Below, piece by piece: positions 32,416 to 41,958 of a DNA stretch of 64,000 bases (position 1 is the stretch's first letter; each line of letters starts with the position of its first letter). This DNA is from an uncultured Planctomycetota bacterium. GTDB taxonomy: Bacteria > Planctomycetota > Phycisphaerae > Phycisphaerales > UBA5793. Location: assembly GCA_900696685.1 (NCBI GenBank), contig CAADHA010000169.1:1-64000 (forward strand). Direction: 5' to 3'. The notes beneath the pieces were generated by a model. That model ran no database searches. It was not told the DNA's origin and saw only the letters and a list, made by a program, of their open reading frames with translations. A program made the position numbers and the translations under genes.

Positions 32416-33270
32416 TTACCAGTCGTTGCTCCGCTCGATGCCGAGGCGCACGAGAGCGTCGCCTGCGACCGCCTTGAAACGCTCTCTGAGCGCGGGCGTG
32501 AAGTGGTTGACCCAGTCGCCCACGATGCCCTTGCGGTTGAAGGACGAGGCGTCCTGCGTGCCTGGCGTGCGGCCGGTCGCCTTCCGGAACGTGTGGCGCT
32601 CCACGATCCGGCGCATCTGCACGGTAGAGAGGTTGATCTCATAGTAGTCGCAGATGCCGTGAAAGGCGTTCAGCGGATCGCGCAGGAGGCTCTCGTAGCG
32701 CACGACCAGGCCCCACTTCGGATCGTGGCCGCGCAGCCAGCCGTCAATCCACTCGATCCGCTGAGCCAGTTTCTCGTCAATCCACCGGGCGACTCCCTCC
32801 TCCACGCCGAGCACGCGGTACGGCTCGGCGGATTCATGCCTGTTGACGCCGTGGAGATAGAAGTAGCCGCTCACCGCCGCGTCGCGCAGGTCGCGGAAGA
32901 GGATCACGTAGGGCCGCTGAAGGCCGTTGAGCAGGTCGATGTGCTCGGGAGTGGGCTTGCAGTGCAGTTTGGTGACGGTGTAGCCCAGGGGCGGGCGTCG
33001 AAGCGAATCGGGCCGCAGCGTATGGTCTGTCTCAGTGATGTACGTGGGAATCCACTGCCGGTAGCCGGGAATCGAGGCGACCATTTTCGCCAGCCAGGTG
33101 CTGCCCGATTTCGGCATGGCGGTGATGAAGAGGTTGCGGTGCGGGTGGCGGTGCACCAGCGCCCCGGCGAGGCTCTGGAGCCGGCGCAGCGGCTTGCCGC
33201 GGAACCACGGCCGGCGGTCGGAGGCGCGGCTCTCCATCGCGGCAACGCTGACTCCAGACGCTCCAGTCAT
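32416..33270 (-). CDS. Sulfotransferase
   Basis: 284 residues. The 5'-phosphosulfate loop is PKSGSTWLAKMV near the N-terminus; the 3'-phosphate-binding strand is VILFRDLRDAAVSGYFY followed by VRYESLLRDPLNAF; the C-terminal FNRKGIVGDWVNHFTPALRE matches the RKGxxGDWKNHFT end motif of cytosolic sulfotransferases. It moves sulfate from PAPS to an unknown acceptor, perhaps a carbohydrate or lipid. Two starts (33,270 and 33,237) are possible. It is convergent with the DUF418 gene. Confidence 0.88.
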   Translation of the reverse strand: MTGASGVSVAAMESRASDRRPWFRGKPLRRLQSLAGALVHRHPHRNLFITAMPKSGSTWLAKMVASIPGYRQWIPTYITETDHTLRPDSLRRPPLGYTVTKLHCKPTPEHIDLLNGLQRPYVILFRDLRDAAVSGYFYLHGVNRHESAEPYRVLGVEEGVARWIDEKLAQRIEWIDGWLRGHDPKWGLVVRYESLLRDPLNAFHGICDYYEINLSTVQMRRIVERHTFRKATGRTPGTQDASSFNRKGIVGDWVNHFTPALRERFKAVAGDALVRLGIERSNDW

Positions 33271-33565
33271 ACAGCCGCACGATAGCGCGCGTCCGCGAAG
33301 CAGACCGGGTGGAGGGAGATGGTGAAGGCCGCCCATCTCCCCGATGCGAGGCGCGTCACAGCATTCGGGTTCATCCCCCAGCGCCGCGATCGCCTCACCA
33401 GCGACTGGTTCCCGAATCAGGGACGGCTCCCTCCTGTTCGCCATCGTGGTGCGCCGGCGAGCGGCGTCCTAGACTCGGCGTTGCCGCCCGTCGGCGCGCC
33501 GTAGGCGCCATGGGAGGTGCGCCCGGCGGGCCGTCTGCCGGACAAGCCGCGATTCTGCTGCCGCA

Positions 33566-35101
33566 ATGTCCTCGCCAATCACTCAATCCGAGCCGACATC
33601 GGAGCGCCCGGCCGCGCTGGCGGTCTCGCCGCTGCGCGAGTTGATTGCGCTGGCGTGGCCGACTGTTCTCACGATGACCAGTTACACGGTGATGCAGTTC
33701 GTCGATGCGATGATGGTCAGCCGCGTCGGCTCGCTGGAGTTGGCGGCCCAGGGCAACGGAGGCCTGGCGACCTTCATGCCCCTGTCGTTCATGCTGGGCG
33801 TGCTGTCGATGGTGAACACCTACGTGAGCCAGAATCTCGGGGCCGGCCGTCCGCGCGAGGCGCCGCGCTACGCCTGGGCCGCCATCTGGATGAGCCTCGC
33901 CGCCTGGATCGTCCTGCTGCCCTACGCCGCGTGCATGGGAATGCTCTTCTCGAGCGTCGGCCACGAGCCGGAACTCATCGCCCTCGAGACGGCCTACGGG
34001 CAGATTCTCATGTTCACGTGCTTCACGACGCTGATGAGCCGCGGGCTGAGCCACTTCTTCTACGGCCTGCACCGGCCCAAGATCGTCTTCGCCGCCACCA
34101 TCGTCGGCAACGTGACCAACGTCCTGGGCAACTGGGTGCTCATCTTCGGCCACCTCGGTTTTCCGAAACTCGGGCTGACGGGGGCTGCGATCGCCACGGT
34201 GATCGGCACGTCCGTCGAACTGCTCATCCCCCTGGCCTTCTTCCTCGGGCCGGGAATGAACGCGGCACTGGGGACGCGCCGCGCCTGGCGTCCGGATTGG
34301 CGCACCATGCGCCAACTCTGGCGCGTCGGCTGGCCGCGAAGCCTCACCTTCGGCAACGAGATGGTCTGCTGGGCCGTCTTCATGATCTACCTCATCGGGA
34401 CCTTCGGCAAGGAGCACAGCACGGCCGGGTGGATCGCCCTGCGCTACATGCACCTCAGTTTCATGCCGGCGGTCGGCATCTCCGTCGCCGTCACCGCGAC
34501 GGTCGGGCGCTACATCGGGGCCGGCCGGCCCGACACGGCCAACCACCGCGCGTGGCTCGGCGTGCGCCTCGCCATGGCTTACATGGGAACCTGTGCGGTG
34601 CTCTTCGTTCTCCTGCGCGAGCCCCTGGCGAGAGTGCTCATCAAGCCCGGCGATCAGGCCGAGGCGGAGATCCTGAAGATCGCGATGCAACTGCTCATCT
34701 GCGCCGCGGTCTTCCAGGTCTTCGACGCCCTGGCCATCACGCTCAGCGGCGCACTGAGCGGCGCGGGAGACACCGTCTGGCCCGGCATGGTCACCATGAT
34801 CACGTCATGGACCTGCATCGTCGGCGGCGGCTTCGCCTTTGTCACCTGGGCGCCGGGACTGCAGTCGCTCGGCCCGTGGATCGGCGCTTCCGCCTACATC
34901 ATCCTCCTCGGCCTGGCCTTCCTCTGGCGCTGGACCAGCGGCCGCTGGCGGTCGATCAGGCTGCTCGACGTTGGTGCCCCCGCCGCGGCTTCAGCACCGG
35001 GCGAGCCGCCTGCAACCGGAGATGAGGCGCTCGCCGGCGCGGCCGCGCCCGTCGAGAGCAGAGAGATCGAGGCCCAGGCAAGCCCCGCGGGCGCGCCATG
35101 A
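33566..35101 (+). CDS. MATE family efflux transporter
   Basis: 511 residues with twelve predicted membrane segments. MATE features include ALAWPTVLTMTSYTVMQFVD, the first half repeat near GSLELAAQGNGGLATF and VNTYVSQNLGAGR, and the matching second half AVTATVGRYIGAGRPDTANH. It exports drugs or metabolites using a Na+ or H+ gradient. The C-terminus has an added 40-residue Ala/Pro-rich tail. Its stop overlaps the mutY start, so the two may be co-translated. Confidence 0.9.
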   Translation: MSSPITQSEPTSERPAALAVSPLRELIALAWPTVLTMTSYTVMQFVDAMMVSRVGSLELAAQGNGGLATFMPLSFMLGVLSMVNTYVSQNLGAGRPREAPRYAWAAIWMSLAAWIVLLPYAACMGMLFSSVGHEPELIALETAYGQILMFTCFTTLMSRGLSHFFYGLHRPKIVFAATIVGNVTNVLGNWVLIFGHLGFPKLGLTGAAIATVIGTSVELLIPLAFFLGPGMNAALGTRRAWRPDWRTMRQLWRVGWPRSLTFGNEMVCWAVFMIYLIGTFGKEHSTAGWIALRYMHLSFMPAVGISVAVTATVGRYIGAGRPDTANHRAWLGVRLAMAYMGTCAVLFVLLREPLARVLIKPGDQAEAEILKIAMQLLICAAVFQVFDALAITLSGALSGAGDTVWPGMVTMITSWTCIVGGGFAFVTWAPGLQSLGPWIGASAYIILLGLAFLWRWTSGRWRSIRLLDVGAPAAASAPGEPPATGDEALAGAAAPVESREIEAQASPAGAP

Positions 35102-36288
35102 CTGCGCCGAAACGCAACCGAACATCCGCCGCCGCGGCTCCGCCGAAACGCGCGGACAACGAAACACTCGCGCCCGCGGCCGCGCAGCGAATCGCCCGAG
35201 CGCTCGAACAGTGGTATGCGAAGCATCGGCGCGACCTCCCCTGGAGGCGCCGCGCGCAGAATCGGCAGGACCGCGCCTACCGCACGCTCATCGCCGAGTA
35301 CATGCTTCACCAGACGCAGGTTGTCCGCGTGCTCGAGTACTACGAGCGTTTTCTCGAGGCGTTCGGCGACGTTGCCGCTCTCGCGCAGGCGAGCGAGCAG
35401 CAGGTGCTCGCGCTCTGGCAGGGGCTGGGTTACTACCGCCGCGCGCGCCACCTGCACCAGGCCGCGAAGATGATCTGCGACGATCACGGCGGACGAATTC
35501 CGGGCGATGTGGACGCCCTGCTCGCACTGCCGGGCGTCGGGCGCTACACCGCCGGCGCCGTCGCCTCCATCGCTTTCGGCCGACGCGCCCCCATCGTGGA
35601 CGGCAATGTGCAGCGCGTCATCGCCCGCTGGTTCGAGATAGGCGGCGGGGAGCGGCCGGCGAACGCGGAGGTCTGGCGCTGCGCCGATCGCCTCGTGAAG
35701 TCGTGCAGCGAGCCGGGCGCGTTCAACCAGGCACTGATGGAACTCGGCTCGACCGTGTGTCTGCCGCGGCAGCCTTGCTGCGACGGGTGTCCGGCCGCGC
35801 GCTGGTGCCGCGCACGAATCAATAAGACGGTCGAACAGTTCCCCTCGGCGCGCCGTCGCGCACGCACGCCCGTGATCCACTCCGCTTGCCTCGTTGCGCA
35901 TCGCGGAGGACGGATCCTGCTGGCGCAGCGGCCCGCGACGGGCCTCTGGGCCGGGTTGTGGCAGTGCCCGACGCTCGAAGGCGAGTCGCGCGCCACGTGG
36001 GAGCAACTGGCGGCGTTCGTGAAGAGCCGCCACGGTCTCGCGGCGGCGAACCCCGGCTACGCCGGCGCCTTTGCCCACCAGACGAGCCACCGCCGCATCC
36101 TGTTCGACATTTGGATCGCCGGACGCGCGGCAGGTCGGGCGCGGCGGGCGCGATGGGTCCGGCGTGAGGATCTCGCGCAGTTCCCCCTCTCCAATGCTCA
36201 GAAGCGAGCGCTCGCCCTCGCGCCGCGGCCCACGGGAGCAGGGGCGTACACTGCCGCCGCGCGGGAGCAGCGGCACCGAGCGTCCTAG
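35098..36288 (+). CDS. mutY: A/G-specific adenine glycosylase MutY
   Basis: 396 residues. It excises adenine opposite 8-oxoguanine. The HhH-GPD domain carries the catalytic Glu in AEYMLHQTQV, the helix-hairpin-helix LLALPGVGRYTAGAV, and the catalytic Asp in VDGNVQRVI. Four cysteines in a C-x6-C-x2-C-x5-C pattern (CLPRQPCCDGCPAARWC) bind the 4Fe-4S cluster. The C-terminal NUDT1-like domain (HSACLVAHRGGRILLAQRP) recognises 8-oxoG. A basic, Ala/Pro-rich N-terminal extension of about 25 residues is present. It overlaps the MATE gene by four bases. Confidence 0.93.
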   Translation: MTAPKRNRTSAAAAPPKRADNETLAPAAAQRIARALEQWYAKHRRDLPWRRRAQNRQDRAYRTLIAEYMLHQTQVVRVLEYYERFLEAFGDVAALAQASEQQVLALWQGLGYYRRARHLHQAAKMICDDHGGRIPGDVDALLALPGVGRYTAGAVASIAFGRRAPIVDGNVQRVIARWFEIGGGERPANAEVWRCADRLVKSCSEPGAFNQALMELGSTVCLPRQPCCDGCPAARWCRARINKTVEQFPSARRRARTPVIHSACLVAHRGGRILLAQRPATGLWAGLWQCPTLEGESRATWEQLAAFVKSRHGLAAANPGYAGAFAHQTSHRRILFDIWIAGRAAGRARRARWVRREDLAQFPLSNAQKRALALAPRPTGAGAYTAAAREQRHRAS

Positions 36289-36323
36289 ACTGCCGATCTG
36301 AAAACCGACGGCTCACGCATCCC

Positions 36324-37286
36324 ATGCTCCTCACGCTGACCGCCCGATCTCTCGCCCCCCGCCTCGGCGCTCGCGGCCCGATGGCCGTGTCAATGGCCGA
36401 ACTGCCGCGCTTCGTGTTTCAGCAGACGGCCCTTCGCGGCCTGGCGGTGGACACGTCGCTGCTCAAGGGCTGGGGACTGGACAGGCTCGAAAGCCTCCGC
36501 ACCCAGGCCGACCAGGCCGGCTGCCCGTGCCTTCTTTTGCGCGAATCGTTCCCCGTCGCCTCGGGCCATGCGCCGGGTGCGCACTTCGATGAGGCCATGA
36601 AGCGAGTCGATCTCGTCGCGCGCGCGGCACACCGCCTCGGCTGCAACGCCCTTGCTCTTCAGCCCGACTGCCCCGGCGCCCAGGCCGACGATCGCGCCTT
36701 CGACTTCCACGTTGCCTTTTACCGCCGCCTCATCGAGCGCCTCGACCGCCTGGAGGTGAATGTGCTCATCGAGCCGGCCGCGGGCTGGCTCGGCACGCCG
36801 CAGTGGCACGTCGAACTGGTCAAGAAGGTCGGCGGCTTCCGCATCGGAACACTGCCGACATTTGAGGCCGCCTGCCGCACGCCCGACTGCGTGGCGGCGC
36901 TTCGCCAGACGGCCCCCTACGCCGGCGCGGTGCTCGCGTCGTTCAGCAATCATGATGTCCCGGAAGCCGTTCTCGATGCCGCTGCACCCGCCGATGACGA
37001 GACATCCGATGAAAAGCCGGGGCGCACCACGAAGAAGAAGACCGTGCGCAAGGGCGCCTCGGCCTCAGCGACCGCCACGGCGACCAGGTCCAGGAAGAAG
37101 ACGGCCCGCAAACCCAAGGCCGAAGATTCTCCGCCTCCTCCCTCGCGCTTCCTCGACTGCGTGAAGGCGCTCGGGGCCGTGGGCTATGAGCAGATACTCG
37201 CCCTTGACTATCTCGGGTCGGGCGATTCAGTTGCAGCGGTCAACGCGGCGCGCAAGCAGATCGAGACCTCGCTGGAGGCGACCTGA
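36324..37286 (+). CDS. TIM-barrel sugar isomerase-like protein with basic insert
   Basis: 320 residues resembling the xylose isomerase-like/AP endonuclease family 2 TIM barrel: FQQTALRGLAVDTSLLKGWG, RVDLVARAAHRLGCNALALQ, VNVLIEPAAGWLGTP and EQILALDYLGSGD. The metal-binding Glu/His set cannot be fully traced. Between the last strands is a Lys/Ala/Thr-rich insert (about 229-275: KKKTVRKGA, TRSRKKTARKPKA) like histone H1 tails, suggesting nucleic-acid or polyanion contact. Function is unknown. Confidence 0.65.
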   Translation: MLLTLTARSLAPRLGARGPMAVSMAELPRFVFQQTALRGLAVDTSLLKGWGLDRLESLRTQADQAGCPCLLLRESFPVASGHAPGAHFDEAMKRVDLVARAAHRLGCNALALQPDCPGAQADDRAFDFHVAFYRRLIERLDRLEVNVLIEPAAGWLGTPQWHVELVKKVGGFRIGTLPTFEAACRTPDCVAALRQTAPYAGAVLASFSNHDVPEAVLDAAAPADDETSDEKPGRTTKKKTVRKGASASATATATRSRKKTARKPKAEDSPPPPSRFLDCVKALGAVGYEQILALDYLGSGDSVAAVNAARKQIETSLEAT

Positions 37287-37287
37287 G

Positions 37288-38046
37288 ATGGTCATTCATG
37301 CCGCGGCACAGGCGCTCGCTCACGCCTCGACCCGTGAAGGAACCGCGCCGGTGCGATCAGAAGTCACTATCACGATCGACGGACCGGCGGGCACAGGCAA
37401 ATCCACCACCGCCCGCCTGCTCGCTCGGCGCCTCGGGCTTGAGTTTCTCGACACCGGCTCGATGTACCGCGCCGCCGCCCTCATCGCGCTCGAGGCTCGC
37501 CTCGACCTCGGCGACGCGAAGCGCATCGCCGCAGCGGCTCGGTCGGCCGGGATGCGTTTTGACTGGTCCGCCGACCCGCCGCGACTCTGGCTCTCTTCGC
37601 CCGTCCCGCGCGACGTGACCGACCGCCTGCGCGACGGCGACGTGACGCTCGCGTCGTCGGCCATCGCGCGGCTGCCGGAGGTGCGGGCGATCCTCGTCGA
37701 CGCCCAGAGGCGCCTGCGCGCCGACCATCCCCGCCTCGTAAGCGAGGGCCGCGACCAGGGGTCGGTCGTTTTTCCCGACGCCGATGTCAAGTTCTTCCTC
37801 GACGCCACGCCGCAGGCGCGGGCCCGGCGTCGGGCGGACCAGTTGCGCCGGGCCGGCCAGAGCGTCGATGAGCCGCGGCTTCTCGCCGAGATCATCGAAC
37901 GCGACGAGGCCGACCGCAACCGCGACACGGGGCCGCTCATCATCCCCGAGGACTCCGTCGTCATCGATACCACTTGCATGACGCACGAGCAGGTGCTCGA
38001 AGCCCTGGAGCGGGAAGTGCACGCTCGCCTGGGGCCGCTGGGCTGA
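37288..38046 (+). CDS. cmk: Cytidylate kinase
   Basis: 252 residues. The P-loop is DGPAGTGKSTTAR, with LDTGSMYRAAAL, EGRDQGSVVFPDADVKFFLDA and the RRADQLRRAG and RDEADRNRD segments, all diagnostic for Cmk. It phosphorylates CMP and dCMP. ATG at 37,288 lies two bases after the TIM-barrel gene stop, so these genes are probably co-transcribed; an internal GTG at 37,351 would give a shorter N-terminus. Confidence 0.93.
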   Translation: MVIHAAAQALAHASTREGTAPVRSEVTITIDGPAGTGKSTTARLLARRLGLEFLDTGSMYRAAALIALEARLDLGDAKRIAAAARSAGMRFDWSADPPRLWLSSPVPRDVTDRLRDGDVTLASSAIARLPEVRAILVDAQRRLRADHPRLVSEGRDQGSVVFPDADVKFFLDATPQARARRRADQLRRAGQSVDEPRLLAEIIERDEADRNRDTGPLIIPEDSVVIDTTCMTHEQVLEALEREVHARLGPLG

Positions 38047-38059
38047 GGGGTTTGCGTCG

Positions 38060-38827
38060 ATGCTGCTCCTTGATTACCTCCGATCGCGTAACCCCGGCAT
38101 ACCGCTGCCGCGCGTCCTCGCCTACACCTCGTGCTGGTATCCCATCCGCGCCTTCTTCACGACGCTCTACCACATGCAGGTCGAGGGGCGCGAAAACGTC
38201 CCCGCCTCGGGCGGCGTGCTCGTCGTCGCCAACCACCAGACCAACTTTGATCCGCCTCTCATGGCCGTCGGATGCCGGCGCCACTTTCACTTCGTCGCCA
38301 AACTCCCGCTCTTCACCAACCGCTACGCCGGCGCGATCATCCGCTACTACAACGCGATCCCCATCGAGCAGGGCAAGCCCGACACCGCGGCCATCAAAGC
38401 CTCCATCGAGCATCTGCGGCAGGATCGCGCCGTGCTGATCTATCCAGAGGGCAACCGCACGCACGACGGCGCGATGAACCGCTTCAAGGCGGGCATGGCC
38501 CTGCTCATCCGCCGCGCCAAGGTGCCCGTCGTCCCCCTGGCGATCGAAGGCGCCTTCGACGTCTGGCCGCGGTGGAAGTCAAAGCCGAGTCTCACGGGAC
38601 ACATCCGCATCCGCTTCGATCCCGTGATCCCCTATGAGGAGCTGGTCGCCGCGGGATCGCAGGGGATGCTGGAGATGCTCGAACGCAGGATCGACTCCAT
38701 GCGCCTCGACCTCCGCCGCAAGATCCGCGCTGCGTCGCACGGCCGCTGGCCTCGCCCCGGGCCGGGTGATTACCGCTTCGACGACCCCATCCTCCAGAGC
38801 CTCCGGACCCCCGATCCGGATGCGTAG
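38060..38827 (+). CDS. plsC: 1-acyl-sn-glycerol-3-phosphate acyltransferase
   Basis: 255 residues. The PlsC motifs are NHQTNFD (NHxxxxD, catalytic His-Asp), the FVAKLPLF segment, and YPEGNRTHDG (glycerophosphate binding), followed by PVVPLAIEGA. It adds the second acyl chain to form phosphatidic acid. It starts 13 bases after cmk, and the cmk-plsC pair is common in bacteria. The C-terminal 50 residues extend past the catalytic domain. Confidence 0.9.
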   Translation: MLLLDYLRSRNPGIPLPRVLAYTSCWYPIRAFFTTLYHMQVEGRENVPASGGVLVVANHQTNFDPPLMAVGCRRHFHFVAKLPLFTNRYAGAIIRYYNAIPIEQGKPDTAAIKASIEHLRQDRAVLIYPEGNRTHDGAMNRFKAGMALLIRRAKVPVVPLAIEGAFDVWPRWKSKPSLTGHIRIRFDPVIPYEELVAAGSQGMLEMLERRIDSMRLDLRRKIRAASHGRWPRPGPGDYRFDDPILQSLRTPDPDA

Positions 38828-39127
38828 AGCGGCGGCGACGCCGAAATCGGCCCCCGCCATCAGAGCCACGGGATCCCGGCAATTGGCAAGATCGCCCATG
38901 ATCGGCCGATGAGGGGGAGGGTAAACCCTGACTTCTCTATCGAATAGTTGGAATTTGCATCGAATTTGTGTGTTTTTTAGAATCATTTGAACCTTTGCGC
39001 GTCATATTCCATACATAGAGGGCAGAGTCCGTCTCCGCGCCGCCGAGGCGCCTGTGTAGCCCGACCAGAGGCCAGACATATACACGCCCTGGGAGTGAAC
39101 CGGGCGGACGGCCCTCAAGGTAAAAAA
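38828..39127. other. Intergenic region before the sigma factor
   Basis: 300 bases between plsC and the sigma factor gene. The first half is ordinary GC-rich sequence. From about 38,930 to 39,020 it is unusually AT-rich for this genome and contains the predicted promoter. The rest would form a GC-rich structured 5' leader of about 105 bases. Confidence 0.5.
38987..39015 (+). promoter_or_regulatory. Predicted sigma-70 promoter of the sigma factor gene
   Basis: TTGAAC at 38,987-38,992 and CATACA at 39,010-39,015 are separated by 17 bases in an AT-rich stretch. Transcription would start near 39,022, giving a leader of about 105 bases before the ATG at 39,128. Confidence 0.4.
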
Positions 39128-40204
39128 ATGCGCAAGAGCGACACTCCAACCCGATCCCCATTCGAGCAGATGCAGTTCCACGGCGGCCTGCGGACGCCCA
39201 TGCGTTCGGTCCGCTCGCCTGCCCTGCCTGACCTGCGCCCTGACGACGCGCGCATCATCGCCGAACTGCTCAGCGGCCCGATCGACTTCATCGACAGCCC
39301 GGCGTTCCACGAGCGCGAGGCACAGGTCCGCATCTACGAGAAAACCATCGCCAAGCCGGACATCTCCTGGTATCAGCCGCTGATGGACCGCCTGACGCGC
39401 TCGCCCAACCAGTCGGTTTCGAGCGGGCAGATCAAGCGCCTCTCCAGCAAGCAGGAGCGCGTCCTTTTCCACCAGTTCAACTACGCCAAGTTCCGGATCC
39501 GCAAGATCCAGAAGGAACTGGGGATGAAGGGCGACGAGCCGGCGTCGATCGAACCGACCGCCGAGCAGATCCGTGAACTTCTCCGGTGGCACCGCAAGGT
39601 CGAGGACCTGCGGACGCAGATCGCCGAGAGCAACGTCGGCCTCGTCATCGCCATGGCGCGCCGCACGCGCATCCGCGACCTCGAGTTCGCCGACCTCGTC
39701 AGCGAGGGCAACATGGCTCTTCTTCGCTCGGCGGAGAAGTTCAACGCGGACTACGGCTTCAAGTTCTCGACCTACGCCTGCCAGTCGATCCTCAAGGCGT
39801 TCAGCCGTCTCGGGGTGAAGGCCAGCCGGCACCGCGAGCGCTTCCCCGTCGAGTTCGAGCCTGAACTTGAAACGGCCCGGCCCTTCGACGAGCGCCGCGA
39901 GATGCTCGACCAGGACTGCGCCGAGGAAGTCGCGAGCATCGTTCGCGAGAACCGCTGCGGCCTGACCGACGTTGAGATGTCGATCATTCGGCATCGCTTC
40001 GGCATCGGCGAGGAGGGCATGCCGCCCGCGTCCCAGGATCAGGACCGCAGCCTCACTCTCGGCCAGGTCGGCCAGATCGTCGGCGTGGGCAAGGAGCGAG
40101 TCCGGCAGATCCAGGTCAAGGCGCTGGCCAAGATCCGGCGCGAACTGGAGAGCCGCTTCCTCTACCGTGAGGAAACGCAGGACCCCAGCACCATCACCAA
40201 CTGA
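39128..40204 (+). CDS. RNA polymerase sigma-70 family factor
   Basis: 358 residues. Region 2 is clear (ESNVGLVIAMARRTRIRDLE, FADLVSEGNMALLRSAEKFN, FKFSTYACQSILKAFSRLG), and region 4 has the HTH LTLGQVGQIVGVGKERVRQIQ. Region 1.1 is absent, and the 100-residue N-terminal extension is unlike RpoD, so this is an alternative, group 2/3-type planctomycete sigma factor. AAGG lies seven bases before the ATG. It is monocistronic, with a promoter upstream and a strong hairpin downstream. Confidence 0.88.
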   Translation: MRKSDTPTRSPFEQMQFHGGLRTPMRSVRSPALPDLRPDDARIIAELLSGPIDFIDSPAFHEREAQVRIYEKTIAKPDISWYQPLMDRLTRSPNQSVSSGQIKRLSSKQERVLFHQFNYAKFRIRKIQKELGMKGDEPASIEPTAEQIRELLRWHRKVEDLRTQIAESNVGLVIAMARRTRIRDLEFADLVSEGNMALLRSAEKFNADYGFKFSTYACQSILKAFSRLGVKASRHRERFPVEFEPELETARPFDERREMLDQDCAEEVASIVRENRCGLTDVEMSIIRHRFGIGEEGMPPASQDQDRSLTLGQVGQIVGVGKERVRQIQVKALAKIRRELESRFLYREETQDPSTITN

Positions 40205-40243
40205 CGCCGCCACGGCGCGGCTGAAAACTCTCACTCTCCTTCG

Positions 40244-40273
40244 CAGCGCCACGGACGAAAGTCCGTGGCGCTG
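40244..40273 (+). terminator. Strong hairpin terminator after the sigma factor gene
   Basis: CAGCGCCACGGAC, a GAAA tetraloop and GTCCGTGGCGCTG form a perfect 13-base-pair stem 40 bases after the sigma stop codon, followed by TTCGTTG. The tetraloop and stem length make it a convincing transcription end, although the T-tract is short. Confidence 0.7.
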
Positions 40274-40368
40274 TTCGTTGACGGCTGCATCGCGCGCGGG
40301 CCGATGGTTACAATCGACCACGGATCGACTCACCGCTCCTCGACGCACACCAGGCAACCGGAGCCACC

Positions 40369-41958
40369 ATGCCCTCGTCCGGCGCCGAACAGATCGCGAT
40401 GGACAGCAGCGCCTTCACCACACTCGACTGGGCCGTCCTCTGCGCCTACGGCGCACTCCTGATCATCACCGGCTGGATCGTCTCGCTCCGCAAGCGAACG
40501 AGCACGGGCGACTACTTCCTCGGCGGGCGCAACCTGCCGGCGTGGGCGGTGGCGGTCTCGGTGCTGGCGACCTCCCTCTCGGCCGCGACCTTCATCGGCG
40601 GGCCGGAGCAGTCCTACAAGGGCAATCTGACCTATCTCTCGGCCAACATCGGGGCGATCATCGCGGTGGTGGTCGTCGCCGCCTTCTTCATCCCCGCCTT
40701 CTACCGCTCCAACGTCAGCACGGTGTACGAACTGCTCGAAGCACGTTTCGGACCGACGGCGCGGACCTGTTCGAGCCTGATGTACATGGCCGGGCGGGTG
40801 CTGGCGAGCGGGTCGCGCATCTATATCGCCGCCATCCCCGCATCGCTCATCCTCTTCAACGACACTGATCCGGCCCACCTCTGGCTCGCCATTGTGCTCT
40901 TCATGGTCGCGGGCGTCGGCTACACGTTCGTCGGCGGCGTGGCGAGCGTGATCTGGACCGATGTCATTCAGACGATCGTCTTCGTCGGCGCTGCGCTCAT
41001 TGCCGGCGCGATCCTGCTCAATCGCATTCCCATCGGCATGGGGGAACTGCTCGGCGTGCTGCGCGAGCCGGCGCGCGATACCGCCTCGAAACTCACGATC
41101 ATCGACCTCTCAACAAACCCCTCAACGACGTACACGCTCTGGACCGCGATCCTCGGCTTTGTGCTCTTCAACGTCGCGGCCTACGGCACGGACCACGACC
41201 TCGCACAGCGCACGCTGACGTGCAAGTCGGCCCTCAAGGGCAGCCGCAGCGTGATCGGGGCCATCCTCATCGGCCTGCCGGTGACGCTTCTCTTCATGCT
41301 CATCGGCCTGCTGCTGTTCGTGTTCTACAAAAGGCCGGATGTGATGGGCGCGGCCGGGCCGCACGCCGCGCCCGACGCCTCGCGCGAGGTGTTTCTCAGT
41401 TTCATCATCAACGAACTGCCGGCGGGCCTGCCGGGGCTGATGATGGCGGGCCTCTTCGCGGCCGGACTCTCGACCGTCAACTCATCGCTCAATGCGATGG
41501 CGTCGGCCTTCACCAACGACGTGTACAAGCGCCTCGTTCCGGGCGAGGACGAGAAACATTACCTGCTCGTCGGCCGGCTCGCCGTGACGGGCTGGGGCGT
41601 GGTGCTCGCGATGTTCGCAGGTCTGTGCATGCTCTGGCACGCGGAGAGCGAGCAGACGCTTATCGACTTCGCACTCGGCGTGATGACGTATGCCTACCCC
41701 GGCCTGCTGGCCGTCTTCCTCACGGCAATCTTCACGCGGCGGGGCAACAGCCCCAGCGCCGTGGCTGCCCTCATCATCGGGACGGCGGCCGCAGTCCTTC
41801 TCACGCCGGGCTGGTTCAATGATCTCAAGCCGCAATACCTCATCGATCTCAAGCCCGCGTTCCCCTGGCGGCTCCTCGGCTGCACGGCGCTGGCGATGAT
41901 GGTGTGCGTGGCGGGCCGGCCGAAGGTTCAGGTTGCTTCGGGCGATGCCGCGTCATGA
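40369..41958 (+). CDS. Sodium:solute symporter (SSS family)
   Basis: 529 residues with about 13 membrane segments. SSS-family features include GDYFLGGRNLPAWAVAVSVLAT, SAATFIGGPEQSYKGNL, the YELLEARFGPTART segment and GLFAAGLSTVNSSLNAMASAF, which contains the Na2-site-like Ser/Thr residues. It uses the sodium gradient to import a solute. It is the first gene of the operon with GH20, AnmK and MurQ, so the substrate is probably an amino sugar or muropeptide sugar. Its stop overlaps the next start as ATGA. Confidence 0.9.
   Translation: MPSSGAEQIAMDSSAFTTLDWAVLCAYGALLIITGWIVSLRKRTSTGDYFLGGRNLPAWAVAVSVLATSLSAATFIGGPEQSYKGNLTYLSANIGAIIAVVVVAAFFIPAFYRSNVSTVYELLEARFGPTARTCSSLMYMAGRVLASGSRIYIAAIPASLILFNDTDPAHLWLAIVLFMVAGVGYTFVGGVASVIWTDVIQTIVFVGAALIAGAILLNRIPIGMGELLGVLREPARDTASKLTIIDLSTNPSTTYTLWTAILGFVLFNVAAYGTDHDLAQRTLTCKSALKGSRSVIGAILIGLPVTLLFMLIGLLLFVFYKRPDVMGAAGPHAAPDASREVFLSFIINELPAGLPGLMMAGLFAAGLSTVNSSLNAMASAFTNDVYKRLVPGEDEKHYLLVGRLAVTGWGVVLAMFAGLCMLWHAESEQTLIDFALGVMTYAYPGLLAVFLTAIFTRRGNSPSAVAALIIGTAAAVLLTPGWFNDLKPQYLIDLKPAFPWRLLGCTALAMMVCVAGRPKVQVASGDAAS

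Noticed and set aside
33395-34690. Minus-strand open frame of 431 codons
   Set aside because: Antisense to the MATE transporter, low-complexity composition.
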